A stretch of 64,000 nt of DNA from the NCBI RefSeq assembly GCF_004664715.2, contig NC_051074.1, positions 15,973,678 to 16,037,677 of the forward strand. The letters are read 5' to 3'. The stretch comes from Peromyscus leucopus (Eukaryota > Chordata > Mammalia > Rodentia > Cricetidae). Below the pieces are notes generated by a model. It ran no database searches, was not told the DNA's origin, and was given only the letters and a program-made list of their open reading frames with translations. The stretch's first letter is position 1, and each line of letters begins with the position of its first letter. This document shows, one piece after another, positions 24,047 through 35,817 of the stretch. A program made the position numbers and the translations under genes.

Positions 24047-24545
24047 CATTTCAGCCCCTTTGTAGCCCACAGACATTGTGATACTTTTCCATTTGCAGTA
24101 CATCTCAATCCCTCCCCAGGTCCAAGGCATCCTTAACAATTTACACTTACATGAGAATCACAGATACTCTCCATTAGTAGGGTATGGTGTCATTTAATGG
24201 GACACACCAGCACTTTTCTATTTCTGGTGTACTCTGTTTTTCCAGCCCTTCGAGATTCTGTCTCAACTACTTGAATGTAGCAAAAGGTGCCTGTCTATTT
24301 TCCCTGCCAGTTTAATTTGTGATGCATCCAGGCCCTAAGTATTCAGTGAATTTCCTTGCTCCTCTGAATTCATTGAAGACCTTGACCCCATTTCCAACCC
24401 AGGATATCCCAGGCATCCTGGCCCCTCTCCATTCATCACAAATCCCTATTATTCTCCACCCCAGAGACATAACAGGTATTCTCCAGGCCAAGATAATATT
24501 AGGTCATCTCTATTTACAAGGACATCTCTGTACCTTTGTATGTCT
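24047..24545. repeat. Degenerate tandem array, ~25-28 bp unit, part 2
   Basis: Same phrase as part 1: aggcatccttaacaattta (24126), ggcatcctggcccctctcc (24414; the copy closest to the apparent consensus), ggacatctctgtacctttg (24520). Right of about 24545 the pattern stops. Confidence 0.72.
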
Positions 24546-24659
24546 ATGCAGGTGCAAGTGGCCTATAGAATGCCACAGAGACAAGACCAGCAAAGAGCTA
24601 CTCATGACAAATTATAGTTAGAACATTAAAATACAGAATAAACAAATGATATGGAAAGT

Positions 24660-25925
24660 TTCTAGAGAAAAAAAAAAAAAGATTGAGCCGCTAAAAGGCA
24701 AGCCCATCAGTATTGCATCTCATTATTTGGCAGAAAATTTTAAAGCCTGAAAGACTAAAAGGATAAACTCCAAGTTCTGAATGACCACAATTGTCAACAC
24801 AGACTATTATACCCAACAAAAATTACATAATAGAATTGAAAGAAAAATACAAACTTACCATGATCAAAACAAAATTTAAAAAAAATATATAATAATGAAG
24901 CCAGCTCTATAGAGGATTCTAGAAAAAAATATTTTGGTATAAAAGAAGAATAAATATATCAAAAAAGATCACAGGGAATAAATAAAATAAAAATAATCAA
25001 TCAAAAGAGGTTTATGAAAACAACATAAAATCTACAAGATGGCAGGAATTAATACACATATCGATAATGACTCAGATTATTAATGGTCTTAATAGCCAAT
25101 AAAAGACACAGACTAGTAATTTGGTTTAAAAATTAGAATCCAACCTTTTATTGTCTATAAGACACATGCCTTGAAGCATAGATACTGCCTTAGAGCAAAA
25201 AGATAGGAAAAATAATATGGCAAGCAAATAAGAAACAAGCAAGTATATTTGACAAAAGAGACTTCAAGCAAAACTAATCAGAATAGATAAGAAAGGAAGT
25301 TTGCTTTGTAACAACAGAAGCAACCTACCAAGAGGATATAATGATCCTAAACATGTGCAACATTGGTGAACCCAATTTCATTAAAGATATACTATTACAT
25401 ATAAAACCATATATGAACTCCATCACAACAATATTGGGTGATTTTAAAATGTCATTTTCACTAATAGAGAGGTAATCTTATGAAAATTAAACAGAGCAAG
25501 ACTGAAGTTAAATGATATCCTAAATCAAATCGACCTTATAGAAATTGGCAAAACTTTCCACTATAGAATACACATTCTTCTTAACTATCCATGGAATTTC
25601 CTTCAAAATATGCCATATATTAGGACACAGAGTAAATCTCAACAAATATAAAAATCATTTGACATAATACTGTATTATATCTGATCAGAATTGAATAAAA
25701 ATAGATATCAACAACAATAGAAATTGCAGAAAATGCACAAATTCCCGAACAACATACTATTGAATGATTATTCCATAAGTGAAGAAATCAAGAAAGAAAC
25801 AATTAAAAAAAAACAAATTCTTAAAATTAAATGAAAATGAAGCATATGACCTCAAAAACTATGATACACAATGAAGAGAATTTTTAAAGGAAAGATTAAT
25901 GCACTGTGACAACATTTTAAAAAGG
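24660..25925 (+). mobile_element. Old LINE-1/HAL1-type fragment including ORF2 endonuclease region
   Basis: Begins with A-rich text resembling the end of ORF1 (cccaacaaaaattacataa), then 'aatggtcttaatagccaata', 'aaaagacacagactagtaat' and 'caaatcgaccttatagaaat', which are hallmark positions of the LINE ORF2 endonuclease domain in sense orientation. No frame is open for more than a few dozen codons. Divergence is high. Confidence 0.75.
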
Positions 25926-26480
25926 TAGACATATCTGTATTTAATATTCACAGGAACTACAAACTGAAACCACATAGATATCAAACAATAGATGAGTGAA
26001 CATAGAAAAATGTGTTACATATATCCAATGAATATTATTCAGCTGTAAATAAAAAAACAAAATAATGAAATTTATAGGTATATGGATAGAATTTTTTTAA
26101 AAAAAAAAAAAGCTATAATGAGCAAGGTTATTCAGGCCTTGAAATAAATATGCCAAATATCCTCCTTTATATGTAAAGCCTTGCTTCAAGTCTTTTGTTA
26201 TGTGTGCTTCACTTGGAACAGAGTTTTCAGACAGAAAACTACAAAGAGTCCATTGGGAGGGAAACATTAAGGGAAGGGAAGCACTTGATGATGGGGAGGA
26301 AAGGAGAGAGCAGAATAGTGGAGTTTGGAAGCTTGAACAGGGCAGGAATGAGAACATTGGGAAATCAAGGAGTACACAGAGGACAAATCCAATGGTAGGG
26401 AGTATGAAAAGACATATGGAAGCCTCTTTTCTCTCAAATCAATGACAACATGTAGTTGGTGGTATACAGAACATGTGTGA
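25926..26480 (+). mobile_element. Old LINE-1 3' part
   Basis: Contains 'tgaatattattcagctgtaa', 'tatatggatagaattttttt' and a G/A-rich 3' UTR (26250-26410). These are late-ORF2 and 3' UTR positions of L1. It probably belongs to the fragment on its left, with the middle of ORF2 missing. Confidence 0.65.
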
Positions 26481-26565
26481 CTATAGGAGGAATTAAACGA
26501 TTAAGCAGCGAGATGGTATGGAGGTGAGGAGGGGAGAGTGGATGGGTTAACCATGAGTAGGGATC

Positions 26566-26669
26566 TATATCTATCTATATCTCTATCATCTATATCTATA
26601 TCTATCTATCTATCTATCTCTATATCTATATCTATATCTATATCTATATATATATAGATATAGATATAT
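26566..26669. repeat. (TATC)n/(TA)n compound microsatellite
   Basis: Runs of tatctatc and tatatc, ending with a palindromic change to tatagatatagatata. Confidence 0.93.
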
Positions 26670-27389
26670 GGCTTACTGGAAGCCACTAGTTATTAAACTA
26701 ATTTAAAAATACAAATTTAAAACTAGTTTGAACAGACTTATCCACAATGAGGGCATGATAACAGGCCCAGAAGACTTGCGTTGTTATGGAAATTGCATTA
26801 AAAGGCATGAGCTACCTCTCTATGAGTTGTAGGCCAGGGAGACCCAAAAGAGCTGAGCTCTCAAACAACAAAGGCTATTGATTTTTGCCCCTGCTTATCT
26901 GTAATAACTACATGGTAAGATCTTGTCTCAAGACACCTCACATGTTGGCTAGTTGGCCATAGGACATAGAGAAGTGAATCCAAAATCAAAACTTCCTCCC
27001 TGCTGTCTCACTTTCATAATGCCAGAAAATGCTCAAAAGGCTGCTAGGTTCTGAGACAACGCTGGACCATGCATGATGGAATACTGACCTAGCATCAAAA
27101 TATGCCTGCAATGCCAATACTCGTAGGACTAGTATGATGTGACTGACAAATTTATGAGTGGATCTGAGGGATATTCTACAGGAGGGAGTCTCATACCTGG
27201 TACTATAATCATAATCAAAAGCCTGTGTTTGGAAAAGGGATGTGCTATAAGGTACAACCTACTATTGTTATTTTGCTAAATGCTTATGCTGCCAAATTTT
27301 CTTCTGAATATTTTTTTTATATTCATAAACCTAGGCTGTTTTCAAGCTTGGTCAGAGGAACTTCTTTTCAAATAGTATCAGGAATTCTC
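26670..27389. other. Unassigned stretch
   Basis: No recognised gene or repeat. Confidence 0.4.
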
Positions 27390-28012
27390 AAAAACTAGAA
27401 ATAAACATCCATATGGCCCAGCTTTACAACTTTTGGATATTTACCCAATGGTCTTTGTATCCTACCGCAGAGAAACCTTCACATTCATGTTTATGTTCAT
27501 TGTGGCCCTCTTACCATGTCTAAGAAATGGCAGCATCTTGGATATCTGTCATGTTTTATCAATCATTTGACAAATGGTTGATAATGTAAATGTACTTTTT
27601 ATTCATCAATAAAGAAAAATTAAGTTATGAGTTTTACAGATAAATAGGTAGATCTGAGAAAAAATTATACTGGGTGAAGTGACCCAGTCTCCTAAAGATA
27701 AAAACTGTATGTTCTCTTTTGCATTTAGTTTCTAACCTTGAATCTTTAGTTCCTAAACTTTGTGCACCAGTGGAAACCAGGAAATTTGAAAGGATACATT
27801 GGAGATGGGCATGCCTTAAGTGGAGGGGGATAGTGGAATATAGGTAATAGAAAAAACAGTAGAGTACTTTACAGAGAAAACATTGAAGCAGGGGGAGTTG
27901 GAAGGCTCAGGTGACATAGATTAGTGAGAGAATATTAAGAAAAATTATACTATGAAATGACCATGTAGAAACATGTTATTTTGTAACCCCAAATTCAAAT
28001 TAAATATAAAAA
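27390..28012 (+). mobile_element. Old LINE-1 3' part
   Basis: Late ORF2 and 3' UTR order: 'ccatatggcccagctttac', 'tttacccaatggtctttgta', 'atgtttatgttcattgtgg', 'ctgggtgaagtgacccag', then a purine-rich UTR and an A-rich end at 28003-28012. Strongly mutated. Confidence 0.75.
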
Positions 28013-28104
28013 AAAAAACACTGCAAAAAGGAATTGAAAGGGATTTTTCTGCATTGTTAGATAATGGTGCTTATAGACACAGTGATTTCTAAAAAAAAAT
28101 TTCT

Positions 28105-28815
28105 GGTCCAGGTATGGGATATATCTCCAGTAGTCTCCAGGGTCAAAGAGGCCACAGATCCCTCCACCACAACAATAAAATTCTTAGTCCTCTTATTTGC
28201 CCACCAGATTAGAGGGCAAGACCTGATTAATGAAGAAATGCACACTTCTGTTCTATTTACAGTGAACAGTGGTGAATGCTGAGACTCATGATTTCCCTCC
28301 CTGGTGTTGAGAGTAAATGATGAGCAAGGGCTCATCTCTAAATATGTCCAAACCATGTCCTCTGATGCTCAGTGGCATTGGACAAGATTGGTCAGGAAAT
28401 ATGTGAGATAGGATAGAAAGCTGTGAAATGAATGTCATCCTCTTGACTTAATAAACCATTTCAATCCTGAATGCAGAGCAACTGCAGAATCTACCAGCAA
28501 TTAGTCATGGAAGGCAGAGCTATTGAAAGACACTGAGACAGGAAGAATCATTGTTTCTGATTGTCTATCTAATGGTGAACACAATAGGCTCCGATGGATA
28601 ATGCCAAAGCCTTAATCAATCACTCCGACTACCTTGGTTAAACTGATTAAGTCACAAAACAAAAAGACAAAATAGTGTGGGAGAAATGTGTAGGGAAGAG
28701 AGAGAAAGGGGAGTGGGTAGGGTAAAAGTAGCTGGTGTGTATTATATACCTGTGTGAAAAGGCCAAATAAATTGAATTAATAGTTGTTGTTTTTTTTTTT
28801 TTTTTTTTTTTTTTA
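28105..28815 (+). repeat. Unnamed interspersed-repeat-like segment ending in a T tract
   Basis: The right half (28590-28780) resembles retroelement tails (cactccgactaccttggtt, 'aagtcacaaaacaaaaagac', ggccaaataaattgaatt). I could not assign a family. It holds copy A of a 162-bp inverted duplication (28377-28538). A poly-T run (28790-28814) closes it. Confidence 0.4.
28377..28538 (+). repeat. Inverted duplication, copy A
   Basis: 162 bp from attggacaagattggtcagg to aaagacactgaga. Matches the reverse complement of 29563-29724 with about 4 mismatches by eye and no gaps. Confidence 0.93.
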
Positions 28816-29545
28816 AGAAAGCGATCAGGAAAAATGTGACAGAAATATATTATATATGTGTGTGAAGAATCTCGTAATTAAATATACAACTATTAAATAG
28901 TAGTGAAAAATAATCTAAATAAAGAAATTTAGTTCTTAGTCTATTGTCTACTGTGAAATATAAACCACGGTTTCATACCGTCCACCCTAAAATAATTCTG
29001 TCCTCCACAATTATTGGAATGAGCTCTTACAAACAGATTCTGTAGCAAGAAAATTGTTATGAGAATTTTAATTACCACCATTTGAGCCTCTGCCTATGAT
29101 TTACTCAACAGTATCCACTGGAAGCAGACACCACGGCGGGTGCACTGATACTGAGATGTACTAAGTATTTTGTTTCTGATTGTTATCTCCTCAGGATATC
29201 ATAACTATCTCTCTGTTTACTGTTTCATCCCCATCAAAAACAAGCATGTTCTCATTTCTCACAGAGATCAAATCACAAAAAAGATCACGAGTCTGATCAT
29301 TGTCCTATGTTATCCCAATTTTTCTCTTTCACTTCACAACATGGCTTGAAAAAATTTATTTTTATGCTCACCATTGCCAATTTTTCTCCTTCTTCTCTGT
29401 TGGATCCTGTATGGTCAAGTGATATCTTGGCTCAACCATCACTATAACATTTGTAATAGTTTCTTTATTATAGGTATCTTCTCCTCAAGCCCATTAATCC
29501 ATTTTCTTTTATTATTTTATCATTTGACAGTGTATGCATGTATGT
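28816..29545. other. Unassigned stretch between the inverted copies
   Basis: No gene or repeat recognised. Confidence 0.4.
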
Positions 29546-29561
29546 AATATGTATCTATGTA

Positions 29562-29724
29562 ATCTCAGTGTCTTTCAATAGCTCTGTCTTCCATGACTAA
29601 TTGCTGGTAGATTCTGCAGTGGCTCTGCATTCAGGATTGAAATGGTTTATTAAGTCAAGAGAATGACATTCATTTCACAGCTTTCTATCCTAGCTCACAT
29701 ATTTCCTGACCAATCTTGTCCAAT
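29562..29724 (-). repeat. Inverted duplication, copy B, with target-site-like flanks
   Basis: Reverse-complement copy of 28377-28538, about 97% identical. It is flanked by aatatgtatctatgta (29546-29561) and aatatatatctatgta (29722-29737), a 16-bp near-perfect direct repeat. That fits insertion of copy B here rather than breakage of a longer inverted repeat. Confidence 0.9.
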
Positions 29725-29737
29725 ATATATCTATGTA

Positions 29738-30221
29738 TCAAAGTTGGCCTTGAACTCACAATCCCCGTGATTCAGCCTCGCAACAACTTCCAATGCCAGC
29801 CTAAGTTTTCCTCTGTGCCTTCAAGCTCTCCACTATATTATTACCTCTAGATAAATTAGAAAGTTGTTCCTATTGACCTGGACTGTAATCCCTGAAGCTC
29901 CTAGGTGAGACTCATGCTAATGAAGAAATCCCCTTGCTTCTCCACTTTGGTTACTGTACCAAAGCTTCAAGATACTCATTAAATAATACCATAAGTGAAA
30001 ATATTCTATTTTCTCACAGAAAATTAACAAATTTGCTTTTAAAATATTTAACACATGTTTTGATGATAGCAATTACTTTGAATGTATCTCTTTCATTTAT
30101 TAGACAAATTTTTTTAAGGATGGAGACATTGCACTATCATTTTAAATCCTTACCTACCTAATCAATATCTGGTTCATGTATGTTCATAGCATACATCTGT
30201 TTTTAAGGCTGACTAGATGAG
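29738..30221. other. Unassigned stretch
   Basis: The first part (caaagttggccttgaactca, about 29740-29760) looks like the complement of a B1 middle. Nothing else is recognised. Confidence 0.4.
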
Positions 30222-30682
30222 TGTAGACAAAATTCTAAACAGTCTTAGTAAATATGAAACACAGAGCCAAATACAGAGTTAAAGCCCAAGAGATCAGAGC
30301 AAGAGTCACGACTCCCTTTAGCTTACCACCGGCTGCTGTCGCTTCCCCTGGAAGAGAGACCTCCTGTGTGACCTGTCTTCTTATTACCTTTCTGTTCTGC
30401 CTTCTCATTGGCTCTAAATCCAACCATATGACTTCCTCATCACTACCTGTCTATGTAGACCTCCAGGTCTCTGTGGTTGGTACTGGGATTAAAAGCTCAG
30501 GTCACCTTGCTTGGCTGTGTCCTTGAACACACAGAGACCCTACCTGCCATGTGATTAGATTAAGGGTGTGTGTTACCCCTGCCAGACTTCTGCTTAATGG
30601 CTATGACCTCTGATCTTCAGGCAACTTTATTTATTAACATACAAATAAAATCACATTTCAGCACAAATAAAATATCACCATA
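30222..30682 (-). mobile_element. Solo LTR, family LTR-S, copy B
   Basis: About 461 bp, left end tgtagacaaaattc, right end aaaatatcaccata. Homologous along its length to copies A and C (aaacacagagccaaatacag, gtccttgaacacacagagac, 'caacttaataa'-like AATAAA region on the minus strand). Candidate 6-bp target duplication gatgag (30216-30221) and gatgat (30683-30688) with one difference. The terminal CA has mutated to TA. Confidence 0.8.
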
Positions 30683-32116
30683 GATGATATGGCATCTTTT
30701 CAAGGAACGTTTTCTTTTATTTTACTTTAAATTTTATTTGTTGTATTTTGCTGTGCAAGGTAACCAATAAAAAAATGAAAAAAAATTTAAAAAAATGCTA
30801 GAGGGTTAATGTATAGTACAATGAAAAGAGTTAACAGGAAAGTACCTGAAAATTGCTAGGAGCTAAAGCTTAACTGTCTTACTACAAAGCAATAAGAAAT
30901 ATTTGATGTGATAGGTATGTTATTTAACTTGATTTGATCATTTCACAATGTACATATGTATCAGTATGTCATATCGGGCATGAAAAATATAGATTTTCTT
31001 CTGAGGAAATATTTCAATTAAAAGTTCAATTTCTTACAAAAAAAGGAGAATGGCCAAGTGACATCACTTAACAATGTATACATTACCTCACACACTTAGA
31101 CTTTTGCATTTAGAAAGTTTAAAACCCATCAGCAATATTCAAGTATTCAATAACATCTTCATTGTCTGTAACTTCTTAGGAAGGATGAGAGTCAGTGAAA
31201 TATGATTAGATTTGTCTCTTGACATGTACATTATCAGATCAATATCCAGGTAAAAGAATGAACAGAACATGTTTTGCTGAACAAGATATTATATTCATCA
31301 TTAATTCCTTAAATTGTTTGTCATGTTTCAAAAAGAGAAGTTAATTTTGTGAAATGACTTTACCAAGAATAGATGAAAAGGAATTTAGTGGCCACCATTT
31401 TCAAATATAAAACCCATGACCTCTATAAGTTTATTGTGTGATATAATATATCAGAGAAACACAGAGACCATAGACATGGACAATATTTCTGAATGAATGT
31501 TTACAACCACAGCTTTTCCTAATTCTTATTATGCATTTCTGACATGACTGAATCCAGGGATATTATGCCTTTCATTTCACACCCCTGAAAAAAATACTTT
31601 CTAGTTCTTAGGGACTTTTGAAGTCAATATTTGCTAATTTGGCACTCCTCCAAATAATAAGGATCAACTTTAAGATTTTGCATGTTCTCTTCTTACCCAT
31701 GAAAACACAGTAAGCAATGTTAAATTAACATGACTCTGATAATATGGTTCTTCTAAATCTATATCTGTAATAAAGTCCCAGCTCCAATATTTTCATTTCA
31801 TGGGTGGACATTTACTTCCTTAGAAGGAAGAAATAGTTCTGCAATACTTAGTGGTCATAAAGTTTACCCTGAGGCAAGATTGAAAAAGAAATTCTGGATC
31901 CCTAAATTAATGTCCTATGAAAGTCTTCATTCCTGGCATACTGAGTCACACCATTTCACCTGGGTGAAGAATACTTCTGTAGCAGTAGTATAGTAGATTC
32001 CATTTTTAAAAAATATTCCATTTAGTTGCTATTTTAATTATCCAACATGTTCACAAGCTTCTTAAAGAATATGACAAGGCCATTTACTGTTTTTTGTGAA
32101 TATATGCCTTTCCTTC
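30683..32116. other. Unassigned stretch
   Basis: AT-rich and without recognised genes or repeats. Confidence 0.45.
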
Positions 32117-32545
32117 TGTTGGAACACCTCAATGAATGAAACTAGCTGGGGAGAATTTTGAGAGCGTGTGAGAAACCTCTACATAAACAAGACAAGAGTC
32201 TTGGAAACTCTGATATTCCATAACATGGATTTGTTCTTGGAATGTGCTTTTATGCCCTTCCCAGGTATAGTAAATAGGATTGGATTTGGCTTCAGAATGC
32301 CCATCATCTTACCCATTATTATTATTCAGAATGATGTTTCTAAGCATGAGTAGTCCTCTGACTATATACTGCCAAAACTCATGCGACTTGTCCTTATGAC
32401 TATATACAGCTTGACTTCAAGTGACCTTTGCTCCCATGTCCTTGCTTAACCCTCAGAATGCCCTCGGAATATACACTGTCTGATGCCCTGAATAAATTTG
32501 GTATGAAACATTAGTCTCTCTCAATTTTGGACCCCACTCTTCTAA
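32117..32545 (+). mobile_element. MaLR (MT-type) LTR
   Basis: Starts tgttggaaca, then the hallmark 'actagctggggagaattttg', agagcgtgtgagaaacctct and 'cccaggtatagtaaatagg'. Later come tataaa-like 'gactatatac', 'gccctgaataaatttggta' with an AATAAA signal, and a terminal 'gtctctctcaattttggacc'. Complete in outline and moderately diverged. A 61-codon frame here is part of the LTR. Confidence 0.85.
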
Positions 32546-32924
32546 GTTCATAGCCTCATAACATGCCTCTGCGTACAGAATTGTAAACAAATATTTAGTT
32601 CTGGTAGCAGCTCTGTGAATGTAAGTTTTACATTGAACAGACATTTGAAGAAATGTAAAAGGAAGCAGCACAATATTTCATATTTGTGGGTTCCTAGTGG
32701 TTATGTATACTGGGTTATATTTGCAAGAGTTATATTGCAAGCAATAAGTTATATTTGCAAGAAATATAAGTTACTGAAAACTATTTAGTGTAAAGGGTTG
32801 GTATAAAATGCCTAAGAAGAACAAAAAGTGAATAGGTAAGGCATGTGAGGGACATTTATAGTTTGAAGTAGGACATTTGAAACAATATAGATGTGGCAGA
32901 AAATAGTCCAGACATTGGCTGTGG

Positions 32925-33426
32925 TGTAGCAGGAATTTTAACAGTTCTTATTAATAAAGTCAAACCCGGAGCCAAGTGTTGGCATGAATGCTGGAAGGTC
33001 AGAGAGACAGAACAAGCCACAGCTTCTTCACTTGGCCAACTTCTCAGCTGGTCTTGTTTCCTCAGACTGGAGGCCTCTGAGTCCTCATCCAGAATTGGTC
33101 TCAGCTGAACTGCTGCTAGAAGCCTGAAAGCTTAACCAGCCAAATGCTTAACCAGCCAAATGCTTCTAGTTTCTGGTCCTCATGCCTTATATACCTTTCT
33201 GCTTTCTACTACCACTCCCTGGGATTAGAGGCTTGCTTTCTGGGATTAAAGGCGTGATGAGTCACCATGCCTGTCTGTATCCTTGAACACATGGATTTCT
33301 GCCTCTGGAATGCTACGATTAAAGGCGTGTGCTACCACTGCCTATCCTTTATGTTTAATATTGTGGCTGCTCTGTCTCTGATAAGTTTATTAGCATGCAC
33401 AATATTTGGGAGAATACAATACCACA
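32925..33426 (-). mobile_element. Solo LTR, family LTR-S, copy C, with perfect 6-bp target duplication
   Basis: 502 bp reading TGTAGCAGG...AATACCACA, i.e. TG...CA, flanked by ctgtgg at 32919-32924 and 33427-33432. Six-base duplications are usual for class II (ERVK-like) proviruses. On the minus strand it holds a TATA box (ggtatataaggca, about 33184-33196) and, before it, two B1-like phrases (gggattaaaggcgtgatgag at 33242 and cgattaaaggcgtgtgctac at 33319 on the plus strand). A 16-bp tandem duplication gcttaaccagccaaat lies at 33130-33161. No coding sequence is present. Confidence 0.9.
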
Positions 33427-33432
33427 CTGTGG

Positions 33433-34431
33433 CATTTCCAATCTCTTTCTGTACTTAAGAATGCTTGTACAGGTTACCAGAGAGGAGCTGAGTCTGTTCA
33501 AGAAGATATTCTGAACACAGAGGACCATTCTTAGAGAAACGTTTTTATCTTCCTAATGAAGTAAACAACTACACCCATATACATAGTGATTTAAAATAAA
33601 AGAGGCAGGCACAATGAAATAATGATGCAGAAATTCACACCAACGTAAGCAACTTAAGTGCACTAAAGAGCTTAATAGCACATCATCTGAAATATGGCTG
33701 AAGTTAAATGACTTCGTAAAAATATGAAGGACCTTCTAAGATAAGTCATTTATATTTCATGGACTGTTGGTGCCAAAACATAAATACTGAGATCATCTCG
33801 ACCTGCCCAGGGCCTTTGTACTCTATGCCTATGTATGAATTCCTATCAGAGGACTGGGGATTTGCCAAGCTTCATATAAAACTGCAATGACTTTTGAGGC
33901 CACTTAGGCCATTCCATCTACTCAAAAATGAAATTAGGCTTCTTTTTATAGGTTTGAAGCCACGAAAATTTGACCTCTATCTAGCACATCTTTATCCATC
34001 AAAATTATCAATACTGTGAGTAAGGGGTAGAAAGTTTAGAGTCAGTCACCAGAACATATAATTTGTAAGGTCCTTTATCAAGGTTTCGCAGATAAATTGG
34101 TTTTGCAAATGCATTTAGAGAGAAATAATTAACTTTGAGGGTCAAAATGGAAGAGAATATATATGTAGGAAATATAATATTTTCATTCCCTATCTGGACG
34201 TTCCCCCCTTTTAGTTTCTGTTCACGGATTATATATAAGGAGAGGGTCTTTTGTAAATCGAGTAAAGTGACATTCTGTTACACTAATTAAAGTTGTGTTC
34301 TGAGAATTTGCAAAATCAGCTAGGCATGTACAAATATTTCCCAGTAGATACTTTACTCTTTATGTTCTAAAATCATGGAAATCTAATTTGTCATGTGATT
34401 GAGACCTAAAGATAAAGTTTTATCTCAATTA
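33433..34431. other. Unassigned stretch
   Basis: No recognised gene or repeat. Confidence 0.45.
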
Positions 34432-34680
34432 TAAATCCTGAGAGGTTGGGAGCCATCTACATTGTTTCCAGGTTCTGGATATTATAATAAGCTGCTGTGA
34501 ACACAGTGGAGCAGGTGTCCTTGATTGAGCATCCTTTGGGCATGCTCCCAAGAGTGGGATAGCTGGGTCTTGAGGTAGATTGATTCCCATCTTTCTGGTA
34601 AACTGCCATACTGATTTCCAGTGTGACTGTACTAGTTTGCACTCCCACCAGCAGTGGTACACTCCCACCAGCAGGTGCAT
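34432..34680 (-). mobile_element. Inverted 5' piece of a LINE-1 (ORF2 C-terminal part)
   Basis: The minus strand translates to the late ORF2 region of rodent L1 (HCWWECKLVQ, then INLPQDPAIPLLG), interrupted soon after. In the L1 consensus this part immediately precedes the sequence that continues on the plus strand from about 34681, so it is the same insertion with its 5' part flipped. The junction carries a local duplication: cactcccaccagcag at 34640-34654 and 34660-34674. Confidence 0.88.
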
Positions 34681-35817
34681 TTGCACAATAGAATATTTTT
34701 CAGCGGTTAAAAAAAAAATGACATCATGAAATTTGTAGGCAAATGGATGGAACTAGAAAAAAATATCACTCTGAGTGAGGTTGCCCAGACCCAGAAAGAC
34801 AAACATGGTATCTACTCACTCATATGTGGATATTAGATGCAAAGCAAAGGATAACCAGGCTACAGTCCTCAACCCCAGAGAAGCTAGGTAAAAAGGAGGA
34901 CCCTAAGAGGGACACACATGGAGGGCCTCAGGAAGGGGAAATAGTTATGATCTCCTGGGCAAACTTAGGAGGGGATATAGAAGGGAAAGACAGGGGAGGG
35001 CAACATGAGGAGGAAAGACGGGGGAGGGCAAAATGAGGGATCCAGATGGCCCAGTTCGGGAAGAGATAGAGAGTGAGAGCAATGAAAGAGATATCTTGAT
35101 AAGGGTAGCCAATATGGGCAAGGGAGAAACCTGGTGTAAGGGATATCCCCAGCATTCCACAAGGATGGCTCCAGCTAAGATTCCTAGTAACAGTGGAGAG
35201 GGTGCCTGAACTAGCCTTCCCCTGTAATCAGATTACTGGGTAACCTAACTGTCATCATAGATCCTACATCCAGTAACTGATGGAAGCAGATGCAGTGGTC
35301 CACAGCCAAGCACTGGACTGAGCACCTGGAGAGCAGTAGAAGAGGAGGAGGAGGGAATGTATGAGCAAGGGGCAGGGGGGGTCAAGATCATGATGGGGAA
35401 AACCACAAAGACAGCTGACCCTAGCTAGTGGGAGTTCATGGACTCTGGACTGACAGCTGGGAAACCTGCATGGGACTGAACTACAACTATGAATGTGGGT
35501 GACAGTTGTGAGGCTTTATCTGTTCGAGGAGCCCATGACCTGGGACCAGAGCTTATCCTAGGTGCATGAACAGGCTTTTTGGAGTCCAGTCCCTATGGTA
35601 AGATACCTTGCTCAGTTTTGATGCAGCAGGGAAAGGCTAGAATCCACTTCAACTTGGTATGCCAGACTTTGTTGTTTACCCAAGGGATGCCTTACTGCCT
35701 CTGAGTAATGAACAGGGAGTGGAATCCAGGAGGGGAGGGTGGCGTTAAGAAAAGGAGAAGGAGCAGGAACTGGGGATGGTCTGTAACATGAAAAAAATAA
35801 AATAAAATAAAAAACTA
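34681..35817 (+). mobile_element. LINE-1 3' part (Lx-type) of the same insertion
   Basis: Runs from 'ttgcacaatagaatattttt' through 'ggcaaatggatggaactaga', 'gtgaggttgcccagacccag', 'cccagagaagctaggtaaaa', the Lx 3' UTR (gatggaagcagatgcagtgg at 35281), a polypurine stretch (35718-35775) and an A-rich tail of aaaat units (35791-35815). The open frames here are not protein-coding. Confidence 0.92.

Noticed and set aside
22150..24545. CRISPR-like array
   Set aside because: Units are contiguous and diverged, with no constant repeat plus unique spacer structure, and the context is a rodent nuclear genome.
34429..34686. Reverse-transcriptase-like peptide
   Set aside because: A genuine trace of LINE-1 ORF2, but only ~80 codons and frame-broken; reported as a LINE-1 fragment, not a gene.
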